From positions 4,692,001 through 4,756,000 of the forward strand of contig NZ_JASTWJ010000001.1 of NCBI RefSeq assembly GCF_030499515.1: a stretch of DNA of 64,000 nucleotides, in the 5' to 3' direction. The position numbers and the translations under genes were made by a program. This document shows positions 45,928-53,466 of the stretch, piece by piece. Origin of the DNA: Streptomyces sp. DT2A-34 (GTDB taxonomy: Bacteria > Actinomycetota > Actinomycetes > Streptomycetales > Streptomycetaceae). Positions within the stretch are counted from its first letter, which is position 1, and each line of letters opens with the position of its first letter. Below the pieces are notes generated by a model. The model did no database searches and was not told the DNA's origin. It was given only the letters and a program-made list of their open reading frames with translations.

Positions 45928-46116
45928 TCACGCCCTGGCCCCGTGCTTGCACTGCCGAATGTTGCGGGCCGCGTCGAACCGCGCGTTCGCATCGCCGGAC
46001 TTCGCGGCATCGTCGAGCTTTACTTTCTCCGAGGCGCACCGAGGGCAATCAGCCTTCGGCTTGGCTTCGTACAGCCAGTCATCCAGCGCCCCGAGGGGAA
46101 CCCTCTGCGGACTCAC
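45928..46116 (-). CDS. Small Cys-containing protein of the element
   Basis: 62 residues from GTG 46116, which overlaps the preceding stop by GTGA. DWLYEAKPKADCPRCASEKV contains a CxxC; the C-terminal part is DAARNIRQCKHGARA. Coupled with its neighbours in the leftward operon. Function unknown. Confidence 0.65.
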   Translation of the reverse strand: MSPQRVPLGALDDWLYEAKPKADCPRCASEKVKLDDAAKSGDANARFDAARNIRQCKHGARA

Positions 46117-46364
46117 ACGGCCACCCCCCACACGGTCACGGCGGGGAGCCTTCGGCCTTTGCCCACGGCGCTATGCGGATGGTTGCTGATTTCCCGATTG
46201 GCACTCGCCACGGCTTCAGTTACGCCCGCTTCACGGGCGTCTTCGCGGGAGTGAGAAAGCGCGGCGCACGTCATGCACCCCTCGACCCCGACCGGTTCAA
46301 GTCCAGGAATGTTCCTCGCTACGGGTCCGGAACGGGATTCAGCGTGCGGCTTATGCTCCAGCAT
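46113..46364 (-). CDS. Small CxxC protein of the element
   Basis: 83 residues from ATG 46364 with GAGGGGCG upstream. Core: VEGCMTCAALSHSREDAREA, then ATEAVASAN-like and REISNHPHS, a pattern seen in small proteins of Streptomyces integrative elements. It may form a zinc- or His-coordinated microdomain. Overlaps the next gene by four bases. Confidence 0.7.
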   Translation of the reverse strand: MLEHKPHAESRSGPVARNIPGLEPVGVEGCMTCAALSHSREDAREAGVTEAVASANREISNHPHSAVGKGRRLPAVTVWGVAV

Positions 46365-46452
46365 CGATCGCCCCTCGGCTCCATGTCTGTCACGTCATGA
46401 TGCCAAGGGGGGTTCGCGATTAGGCCGTTTATTTGCGTGATCGGGTAGAAGA

Positions 46453-47286
46453 TCATGATCGGAAGCGGGTGGCCCAATCGGACAGACGTTCCCTGCCTTC
46501 TTCTCCGAACAGGGCGTAACCTTCGTAGGTTCCGAACTCATTGAGGTAAGCCGACACGTCCCGGTGATCCCGGAAGACCATTACTCCCGTCTGTGTCTCC
46601 ACTGTGGCTATCCGCGTGTCATAGATGGTGAAGGTGTTCAGGGGCGCGGTCGCCATATGACCATCCAAGGGGATGACTCCGAGCTGGATATTCGGCAGCA
46701 GGCTAATCGAAATCAGTCGGTCGATCTGCATGGCCATGGCTGCCGGGGGCAAGAATGGCCATCGAACGGCCTGCTCGGTGAGGATGAACGTAAAGCGTTT
46801 CGATGTGTCGTAGAGGACCGACTGTCGTTCTAGCTTCTTCGCAATGGCCTTACTGTGGTCGCCGGGAATTTGAGCAAGGCTCGCTCTCACGTATTCGGGC
46901 GTCGCGAGTAGCCCGGTAATCATGGACAACAGGAAATACCGGAACTCTGTGGATGACTTCTCGAACCCCGCTAGCTCATTCTGTTTCTTCTCCAACCCGG
47001 TACGGCGTTGCGACCAAGCGTCTTGCCACTCGCTGTTAGCGTTACGCGCAAGGGCCGCCACTCGGGAAACGAGGTCCGGGGGCGCATCCAATGCTCTGAG
47101 AATCAGCTCAACGTCAACAAGGGTCGGAGTTAGCTTGGCCCCTTCAATGTTGCTGATCTTTGTTTGGCTCATGGCGCACCGCTGAGCGAGCCGGGTTTGT
47201 GTGATCCCGGCCCGCTTGCGGAGCGTCTTCAGGGTCTCAGCTAGGTCCGCTCTCGACTGGCCTAGCTCTTCCGGCTCAAAGGTCAA
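46453..47286 (-). CDS. XRE/DUF5753 regulator of the element
   Basis: 277 residues: XRE helix-turn-helix (LKTLRKRAGITQTRLAQRCA, then MSQTKISNIEGAKL) plus DUF5753 (MITGLLATPEYVRASLAQIP onward). Same architecture as the chromosomal regulator at 3926 but diverged. It is translated from within the DUF6879 gene (11-bp overlap), and DUF6879 here replaces the usual DUF397 partner. Candidate repressor controlling the element's lysogenic state. Confidence 0.9.
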   Translation of the reverse strand: MTFEPEELGQSRADLAETLKTLRKRAGITQTRLAQRCAMSQTKISNIEGAKLTPTLVDVELILRALDAPPDLVSRVAALARNANSEWQDAWSQRRTGLEKKQNELAGFEKSSTEFRYFLLSMITGLLATPEYVRASLAQIPGDHSKAIAKKLERQSVLYDTSKRFTFILTEQAVRWPFLPPAAMAMQIDRLISISLLPNIQLGVIPLDGHMATAPLNTFTIYDTRIATVETQTGVMVFRDHRDVSAYLNEFGTYEGYALFGEEGRERLSDWATRFRS

Positions 47287-47797
47287 TGCCCTTCACGTAC
47301 TCCTCGAAGGGCACAGACTCAGCCAGCGCAATGCGCTGATATTCGAGGAACGGCTTCACATCGCCCTCGTACAGTTCGCGGTTGATCTGTGTTCCGTCCG
47401 CCTCATAGTTCATGAGGACGACTTCTGTTTTTCCGAACATCCAGAAGTCTTGAACGCCCGCCAGGGGGTTGTCCCTGTCGGTCACGTCCATGATGCGGAT
47501 GTCTTCCCCGATGGGGGCCTGATGGCGGTAGTACCGCTCGAACTCGAAGCGTAGATAGTCGGAGAGAGGCCGAGTCAGGATATGCACTCTCCCGACACTT
47601 CCCCCGGATTCCTTACGGTTCCAAATCATGGCCGTCCATGAATCCTCGTACGGTCCCGGGAACCGTTCGCCTGCCAGGAAGCGCGAGAACTCTTCGGCCT
47701 CTTGCTGTACGCGGTAAGCGGGCAGGGTTTCCAGTCGCCACGCCTCGCTCTGGAAGTCCCGGAACTTGGCTTGCCAGGCTTCACCAGCCAAGAGCAT
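47276..47797 (-). CDS. DUF6879 family protein
   Basis: 173 residues. Conserved features: WRLETLPAYRVQQEAEEFSR, the FLAGE segment, GRVHILTRPLSDYLRFEFER and EDIRIMDVTDR. DUF6879 genes are typically paired with XRE/DUF5753 regulators in Streptomyces, as here. It overlaps the 68-residue gene upstream by 17 bp and the XRE gene downstream by 11 bp. Confidence 0.85.
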   Translation of the reverse strand: MLLAGEAWQAKFRDFQSEAWRLETLPAYRVQQEAEEFSRFLAGERFPGPYEDSWTAMIWNRKESGGSVGRVHILTRPLSDYLRFEFERYYRHQAPIGEDIRIMDVTDRDNPLAGVQDFWMFGKTEVVLMNYEADGTQINRELYEGDVKPFLEYQRIALAESVPFEEYVKGIDL

Positions 47798-47987
47798 TGA
47801 ATGCCTCCCTCAGCACGCTTTCCGGGATCTCAACCAGCCCTTCACCCGTGGGCGGCTGGAAGGCGTCGGACACGTCGCCCTGCACGACGAACGTTCCCTT
47901 TCCGGTGCGGTACACGTTCGGGCAGTCCCCCTGTCCGCACTCCCCGTTCCCGTTGCCGGTAAGGCGGGTCAGTTCCTCGCGCGCCAT
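47781..47987 (-). CDS. Small protein heading the leftward operon
   Basis: 68 residues: MAREELTRLTGNGNGECGQG, then DCPNVYRTGKGTFVVQGD. It resembles small proteins regularly encoded before DUF6879 and shares the strand-forming GTFVVQGDxV of the DUF397-like fold. First gene of the operon running to about 45.7 kb. Confidence 0.75.
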   Translation of the reverse strand: MAREELTRLTGNGNGECGQGDCPNVYRTGKGTFVVQGDVSDAFQPPTGEGLVEIPESVLREAFNALGW

Positions 47988-48346
47988 GCCGAACCCCTTT
48001 GCGTCTGGCCCCTGTTGGGGCCCTTGAACGAGACGGTACGAGGGTTGTACGTGGTCGTCTATGCGGCACCGCCAATATTTGCGTTGTCGGGTACGCCGAG
48101 GTACCGCTAGCCCACCAGGCCCGTGCGGTGGGCGTCGAGGTCATGGGTAACGGTGGAGCCCCAGCGAGTACCGGGGGCTCCGTGAGGGGGTCAGGGGGCC
48201 GTTGAGACGAGCCAGGCCCCCGCTCGGGGTGCTGGCACGACTCGCCGAGTACGCGGACGTGCCCGAGGGGCGGGCGGTGCTAGGCGGCGTCGCGTGACGG
48301 GCCCCTAGGTTCCCCGAGGATGGAGGCCAGGGGCTGTGACCTGGTC
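47988..48346. other. Right-end intergenic region of the element
   Basis: 359 bases between the leftward operon and the phosphoribosyltransferase. It must hold the operon promoter. A hairpin GGAGCCCC/GGGGCTCC lies at 48155-48181. A short rightward frame with host-like codon use (about 48160-48297, ending LGGVA) may be a gene fragment, but it has no start codon. Confidence 0.4.
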
Positions 48347-48865
48347 TCACGCGTCCAAGACGGTGGTGTGGTGCTGGACCACTGGGGGCTCAACGCTCCA
48401 CGGGAAATTAATCCAGATCGAGTCATCGGTGCGCTTCCACACGTACTCGCACTTCACCAGGGAGTGGGACTTCTCATAGATCACGGCGGACCGCACCTCG
48501 GCGACATGGTCGAGGCAGAAGTCGTGCACGAGCTTCAGCGTCTTGCCGGTGTCGGCGACGTCGTCGGCGATCAGGACCTTCTTGTCGGTGAAGTCGATCG
48601 CGTTGGGGACGGGAGCGAGCATGACGGGCATGTCGAGGGTGGTCCCCACACCGGTATAGAACTCGATATTCACGAGGTGGAGGTTCTTGCAGTCGAGCGC
48701 GTAGGCGAGCCCCCCGGCGACGAACACGCCACCGCGGGCGATGCTGAGCACGATGTCCGGCTCGTACCCGTCGTCGGCGATGGTCTGCGCGAGCTCACGA
48801 ACGGCGACACCGAACCGCTCGTAGGTCAGGTTTTCCCGCACGCCCGCTGCCGCTGTGTCACTCAT
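48347..48865 (-). CDS. Purine-type phosphoribosyltransferase, C-terminus supplied by the element
   Basis: 172 residues from ATG 48865. PRTase type I fold: SIARGGVFVAGGLAYAL and the PRPP loop VLIADDVADTGKTLKLV. Similar to Gpt/HPRT-like enzymes that add purine bases to PRPP. Its last residues after WINFPWSV (EPPVVQHHTTVLDA) are encoded by the inserted element and replace the original tail left at 39.7 kb. The gene therefore remains open after integration, a usual strategy of serine-integrase elements. Confidence 0.88.
   Translation of the reverse strand: MSDTAAAGVRENLTYERFGVAVRELAQTIADDGYEPDIVLSIARGGVFVAGGLAYALDCKNLHLVNIEFYTGVGTTLDMPVMLAPVPNAIDFTDKKVLIADDVADTGKTLKLVHDFCLDHVAEVRSAVIYEKSHSLVKCEYVWKRTDDSIWINFPWSVEPPVVQHHTTVLDA
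48396..48415. other. att site, right end of the integrated element
   Basis: Core CTCCACGGGAA (48396-48406), then ATTAATCCA; matches 39765-39784 except at two positions. It lies inside the phosphoribosyltransferase reading frame. Confidence 0.85.
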
Positions 48866-48873
48866 GCCGCTGC

Positions 48874-49449
48874 TCACACCTGGGTCCGATGGAAGTTCTG
48901 GAAGGACCGGGAGGCGGTGGGCCCGCGCTGCCCCTGGTACCGGGACCCGTACCGCTCGCTCCCGTACGGGAACTCGGCGGGCGAGCTGAGCCGGAACATG
49001 CACAGCTGCCCGATCTTCATGCCGGGCCAGAGTTTGATCGGGAGCGTGGCGAGGTTGGACAGCTCAAGGGTGACGTGCCCGCTGAAGCCCGGGTCGATGA
49101 ACCCGGCGGTGGAGTGGGTGACCAGCCCGAGCCGCCCGAGCGAGGACTTGCCCTCAAGCCGGGAGGCGAGATCATCGGGCAGCGTGATGACCTCGTACGT
49201 AGAGGCCAGCACGAACTCCCCGGGGTGCAGGATGAACGGCTCGTCGCCCTCGGGCTCCACGAGCCGGGTCAGGTCCGCCTGCTCGATGGAGGGGTCGATG
49301 TGCGGGTACCGGTGGTTCTCGAACACCCGGAAGTAACGGTCCAGCCGCACGTCGATGCTGGACGGCTGCACCATGGTCTGGTCATAGGGATCGATCCGTA
49401 CCCGCCCGGCGTCGATCTCGGCCCGGATGTCCTTGTCTGAGAGAAGCAC
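48874..49449 (-). CDS. dcd: dCTP deaminase
   Basis: 191 residues. [17 protein letters not shown] start, [16 protein letters not shown], and the trimer active-site signature [20 protein letters not shown] then [11 protein letters not shown]. Converts dCTP to dUTP (and may be bifunctional to dUMP), feeding thymidylate synthesis. It lies 9 bp before the phosphoribosyltransferase start on the same strand, forming a nucleotide-metabolism pair. Confidence 0.96.
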   Translation of the reverse strand: MLLSDKDIRAEIDAGRVRIDPYDQTMVQPSSIDVRLDRYFRVFENHRYPHIDPSIEQADLTRLVEPEGDEPFILHPGEFVLASTYEVITLPDDLASRLEGKSSLGRLGLVTHSTAGFIDPGFSGHVTLELSNLATLPIKLWPGMKIGQLCMFRLSSPAEFPYGSERYGSRYQGQRGPTASRSFQNFHRTQV

Positions 49450-49575
49450 GCCCCGAGGATACGCAAGGCGCGCGGAACGGCCACAATCGCGACCACCCGC
49501 GCGCCCGGCACTGCACCTGCTGGTACTGCTACTGCGGCACCTGCTCCCGCTACCCCTTACCGCTATCCCTTACGG

Positions 49576-49734
49576 CTACCGCTTCTCCAACGCCACCGGC
49601 ACCACACTGCGGAGCCGGGCACACCGGGGACACCGAAGGAGCCGGCCTGGGCCGAGTCGCTCGGCCTGCTGCATCGGGAACGAAGCGGTGCTGAACACGT
49701 GCCCATCGGCACAACGGACGACGGTGCGCTCCAT
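49576..49734 (-). CDS. Small zinc-ribbon protein
   Basis: 52 residues from ATG 49734, below the length of most gene finders. MERTVVRCADGHVFSTASFP, then LLRCPRCARLRSVVPV: Cys/His in CADGH and the CPRC pair form a compact zinc ribbon. The sequence is strongly biased to G/C third positions, supporting translation. Comparable tiny genes occur near dcd in Streptomyces. Confidence 0.7.
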   Translation of the reverse strand: MERTVVRCADGHVFSTASFPMQQAERLGPGRLLRCPRCARLRSVVPVALEKR

Positions 49735-50020
49735 CAAGTCCTAGAGTCCCTTCCCCAAGAGCCGCGTCGGCTGCTACCTGCCTGACGACGAGAGGCCACA
49801 TTACGGGATCAAAGGGACGGCCCTCCAGGCGGCACTCCGCCCCCGCCCGGACCCTCTCCGACCCCTCCACCGTACGCCCCAACTCCGGTACCCCGCAGCC
49901 ACATCCCGCCCCCTGAAACGCACTCAGGCCCCACGGCGTCAGCGCCGGGGGCCGGTGATGAGGTACAGTGACCAGGCGATCGGACACCGCCTCCGGATAA
50001 TCTCGGGGCAGGCGTCTTAC

Positions 50021-50094
50021 GCGGGTGTAGTTTAATGGTAGAACATCAGCTTCCCAAGCTGAGAGCGCGAGTTCGATTCTCGTCACCCGCTCCA
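50021..50094 (+). tRNA. tRNA-Gly (anticodon CCC)
   Basis: Full cloverleaf: acceptor GCGGGTG/CACCCGC, anticodon stem TCAGC/GCTGA around loop TTCCCAA (anticodon CCC), T arm with GTTCGATTC, discriminator T then an encoded CCA (50092-50094). Its 3' end is a likely integration site, since an integrase remnant lies just beyond. Confidence 0.96.
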
Positions 50095-50099
50095 CGTAA

Positions 50100-50130
50100 A
50101 ACCCCCAGGCCAGCAGCCCGGGGGTTCTTT
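50100..50130 (+). terminator. Terminator after tRNA-Gly
   Basis: AACCCCC-A-GGC / GCC-C-GGGGGTT hairpin (50100-50126), then CTTTGTT. Confidence 0.8.
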
Positions 50131-50184
50131 GTTGTCTAGATCGGTGCGCGGGTGGCGCACCACAACCGCACCATAAGGACTCGG

Positions 50185-50930
50185 CTAGGTACCGGTGGCC
50201 TCCTCCTTGTGGTGCGCCGAGTCGCCCGTGTGGTTCTTCGCACGCTCGGCGCGCACCATCTCGTCAAGGCCCGCCGCCAAGTCGCGCTGCCGCTCGTCGT
50301 CGGAGTGCTGGTTAGATCAGCGCGGCCTTCTCTGAGGACTGTCCCGCCCGAACCATGGTGTCTTTGAGCGTGGCACCGGAGCGCGTGGACAGCGTGTGCC
50401 CGGTGTGGCGTAGGTCGTAGAAGCGGAAGCCGTCCGGCAGCCCCGCGGCGGCACGGGCACGACGCCACTTCCGGCCGAAGGGTGTGCGGCGGAAGGCAGC
50501 GCCCTTCTCCCCGACGAAGAGAAGTCCATCGGGCCCCTTCTCCGCGTACCAGGCGAGGTGGCACTTCACGGTCCTTGTCCAGGAAGGCCGGCAGGACGAC
50601 GAGACGGGCGCCCGCATCGGACTTGGTGGCTCCGGGAGCGCGTTTCCCGTTCGTCCGCTCGACTCCTCGGCGACGCGGACACGGATCACAAGGTTGCCGA
50701 GGTCGACGTCTCGGCGCCGGAGGCCGGCCAGTTCTTCGGGTCGCATCGGCCCGTACGCCCCGAGGTAGACCATGAGGCGCCAGCGGATACCGATCGCTTC
50801 GGCGATGGCGTCGACCTGGACGACGGTGGCGATCCGGCGCTCAGCAGCGGACTCCTTGCCCGCACCCTTGATCCGGCACCGGTTGCGACTGATGAGGTCG
50901 TCATCGACGGCGGCCGACACCGGCGCCGAG
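50185..50930 (-). pseudogene. Tyrosine integrase, C-terminal part, multiply frameshifted
   Basis: Catalytic-domain pieces are clear: MVYLGAYGPMRPEELAGLRR with the first Arg, and FRFYDLRHTGHTLSTRSGAT with the second His/Arg cluster. Between them the frame slips near 50655 and returns near 50570. At the end, an extra A (TT at 50312-50313 on the plus strand) turns the catalytic Tyr codon into a stop (ATC TAA); restoring it gives LIYQHSDDERQRD and a tail ending at 50185. The N-terminus is missing beyond about 50930. It points at the tRNA-Gly gene, its probable former target. Confidence 0.85.
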
Positions 50931-52105
50931 CGCCCTTGGACCCGGGGTCTCATCGAGCGCGTCCGTGGGGGGCGTACACGTCCGCGGGGGAGGGTGAGCC
51001 GTTCGTCGGCATTCTGGCGGAGGGCGAGGAGAACCCGTATGCGACAGGGAGGCGGCACTCCGAGGTGTTCGAACAGTGAAGGGATCTCAGTGGTCGACCC
51101 GGCGGTCGCCACCCAAAGCGCACAACGCCCAGGCCCGGCGTGCCCAGTGTAGAAGTCCCGTGAAACCGGATGGAACTCGAGGCTTCGAGATTCTCTTACC
51201 GCACGGTAGCGGGTGAGATGAGCTGCCGGGGGACGGCCTGACACCATCGACCATCACATGAGGCCTTGTTGATACATCATCGAGGAAGCGCCCGGAGCCT
51301 CGGACTCCTCCGGGCCTTTCGTCTCACGCGCTTTGGCTCCGACCGCCACGGCCAAGTCGTATCCGCAGTACCTGGAACCGCGCCGGGACGCGGTGCTCGG
51401 TCCCGTTCCAGGGATCAAGAGGCTGTACTGGGCCGCAAGCGCCGGGACCGGCGCTGTACCCTCCGATGCCCGGCCGGCGGCTTCGGTGCAACCGCCTGGG
51501 GCTGCCGTCGGGGCGCGAGCACCGCGACGACAGGGCTCCGCCGCCACGGGCAAGGCATCCCCGACCGCCCCGCTGCCCGACAGCGGCTTCGACCCGCACC
51601 ACCCGATGTCCGCGCCGCCGCCGAAGCCGCGCCCCGACGCCGTCCTCATCGCCGCTCGCGGCCATCGTGCCGGACACCCGTACACGGCCGGGCGGTTACG
51701 ACCTGGCTCCGGTACGTCCTGTGAGCGGTGCCTGGGAGCCGTGGCGTACGGCGACGGCTCCACGACCGCGGGGCCGCACGATGCTGACGCTGGTCCCGTA
51801 GCCCAGATGGGCACTGGCCCGCCCGGAACGACCGTCCCGGCGAGGCGTACGCCGCTCCGCGGTCACTCCCGCACCCCGCGCCGCCGACCATAGGCGCCGG
51901 GTACCTTTTCATGCTCCCGAAAAGGATTCACCTTTACTTCGTCGCTGAATTCGCGTAATGCGCGGCGATATTGAAAGTTGCTATGTTGCCCGGAGCAGTT
52001 GACGGTCCGTCACGTTAACCAAATTCCCCCCTCGTTGAAGTTCTCTGAACTTCTGTGGGTCCGCACATCCAAATCCCTCCACAACTCCCCGAGGAGTTTC
52101 AGTCC
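50931..52105. other. Long stretch without a convincing gene
   Basis: About 1.2 kb. Several open frames exist but none has a family match, consistent codon bias or a good start. The part from about 51900 is AT-richer and includes the promoter of the trypsin-like gene. It probably represents decayed insertion debris. Confidence 0.5.
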
Positions 52106-52945
52106 GTGTTCAAGCACAAGCGCAGAGCGTCCGGTAAGAAGAAGGCGACGATATTCGGTCTTGCGGCGACCGGAGTCGCGGTCGCCGCGGTCGTCGCCGC
52201 AACGTCCTCGCAGGCCATCGTCGGTGGCGAGACCACCGAGGTCGAGAAGAATTCGGCCCTGGTGATGATCCAGTACAGCGACGGCTACTTCTGCACCGGT
52301 TCGGCCATATCGCACACGGTGATCGTCACCAGTGGCGCGTGCCTCCTTGGTTCGGAAGAGTTGTCGAACATTACGGTGATCGCCGGCCGCGACAACGCAC
52401 TTGACGAGAAGCAGGGCATAAAGCGGACGCCCGACGGTTGGTGGCTCCCCGCGAAGTACAGCGACTACAGCTGGAGCGACAACAAGGGCAAGTTCAGCGA
52501 CGTGCCCACCAACGACATCGCCGCTATCCACCTCTCCGAGCCCCTGCCCAGCGACTACAAGACGGTCGACTGGGTCCCGTCCGGCTTCAAGTACAAGGCC
52601 GGTACCCCGGCCCGTATCCTCGGCTGGGGCACCACGTCCGAAGAGCAGGAGGAGACAACGGGCGAGCTGCGGGAAGCGAACATCGAGGTCCTGCCCAACT
52701 CCGACTGCCAGAGCGTCTACAAGGACGACTACAAGTCCGGGAAGATGGTCTGCGCCGGAAAGCCGGACGGCGGCGTCGACGCGTGCAAGCACGACAGGGG
52801 CGGGCCGCTGCTCATCTCGGACGGGAAGGAAGAGCGCCTGGCGGGCATCGTCTCCTGGGCCGACGGATGCGCTCGGGCGGACGGCCCCGGCGTCTACACC
52901 AAGGTGTCCACCTGGGCGAAGGATCTGGCGCACATGCCCAACTAG
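52106..52945 (+). CDS. Trypsin-like protein lacking catalytic His and Ser (pseudoprotease)
   Basis: 279 residues from GTG 52106 behind GAGGAG. A basic start, one signal/anchor helix, then chymotrypsin-fold domain beginning AIVGGETTEVEKN. Landmark loops are altered: the TAAHC loop reads VTSGACL (no His), and GDSGGP reads HDRGGPL (Ser replaced by Arg, AGG instead of AGC). The Asp loop NDIAAIHL and the disulfide pattern (CTG...GAC, CQS...VCAG, DACKH...DGCA) remain. Secreted, likely a binding protein rather than an enzyme. Confidence 0.85.
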   Translation: MFKHKRRASGKKKATIFGLAATGVAVAAVVAATSSQAIVGGETTEVEKNSALVMIQYSDGYFCTGSAISHTVIVTSGACLLGSEELSNITVIAGRDNALDEKQGIKRTPDGWWLPAKYSDYSWSDNKGKFSDVPTNDIAAIHLSEPLPSDYKTVDWVPSGFKYKAGTPARILGWGTTSEEQEETTGELREANIEVLPNSDCQSVYKDDYKSGKMVCAGKPDGGVDACKHDRGGPLLISDGKEERLAGIVSWADGCARADGPGVYTKVSTWAKDLAHMPN

Positions 52946-53001
52946 CGGGCGAGGCACGGCCGGTGCGCCATCGGTCGTCGCCTGAACACTGGCTCTGCCC
53001 T

Positions 53002-53042
53002 GCGGGGACATGACACTCCACAAGAGTGTGTCATGTCCCCGC
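53002..53042 (+). terminator. Long hairpin downstream of the trypsin-like gene
   Basis: GCGGGGACATGACAC (53002-53016) and its exact complement (53028-53042), 11-base loop. Likely the terminator of the trypsin-like gene. Confidence 0.7.
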
Positions 53043-53096
53043 GCTTCGTCTGCCTGGCGTCACCCCGACGTAAACGCGTCGCTCTCCGCCGGTCCC

Positions 53097-53192
53097 TCAG
53101 CCCCCGCAGACCTTGCGGTACGGCGCGTCCGGGACGTACGTACGCCACTGGTCCCTGGTGAGATCCGCTCCGCCGGCCCGTGCGCAGACCCG
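53097..53192 (-). pseudogene. C-terminal fragment of a WD40-type paralogue, inverted
   Basis: The minus strand encodes RVCARAGGADLTRDQWRTYV then PDAPYRKVCGG and a stop. This is nearly identical to the last 31 residues of the large WD40 protein at 57.1 kb. It lies in opposite orientation upstream of that gene, so it is a remnant of another family member. Confidence 0.8.
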
Positions 53193-53466
53193 CGCCCCGG
53201 CGTGCTGATCGCCACCCGCATCGGCCAGGAGGTCATGGGCCAGGGACACAGAGGCGTGGACCGTCGCGCCGGGTACGGCCTTCCACTGGGCGGCGTTCTT
53301 GCGGTCGGTGACCGGGCCGCCGTCGATCGAGCCGGAGCACAGGGCGAGTAGGCGGGCCGTGTCGTAGGGGCCGGCGGAGAAGACGACAGCCCGGACAACT
53401 CCATGCCGGCCGCCGGGTCGTACGCTGGCTGCCGAGCGTTGTCCTCTGCGGGGAATGGGCTGATCT

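Larger units (their letters stand above)
39765..48415. mobile_element. 8.6-kb serine-integrase element carrying an HK97 capsid gene (satellite-like)
   Basis: Bounded by a shared 11-bp att core and inserted in the 3' end of a phosphoribosyltransferase gene. Rightward genes: serine integrase, small DNA-binding-like protein, HNH endonuclease, Cys-rich peptide, major capsid protein. Leftward genes from the right end: 68-residue protein, DUF6879, XRE/DUF5753 regulator, three small proteins (two of them Cys-rich), a 268-residue unknown. Base composition is clearly lower in GC than the host. No portal, terminase, protease or tail gene is visible, so it is not a complete prophage. Confidence 0.88.

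Noticed and set aside
48160..48297. Short plus-strand frame ending LAEYADVPEGRAVLGGVA
   Set aside because: Codon use looks coding, but there is no start codon and no recognised family.
39864..48346. Complete prophage
   Set aside because: No terminase, portal, protease, tail or lysis genes; only capsid and HNH.
51333..51893. 186-codon plus-strand frame in the debris region
   Set aside because: No start signal, no family, biased Pro/Ala/Arg composition; overlapping frames are equally open.
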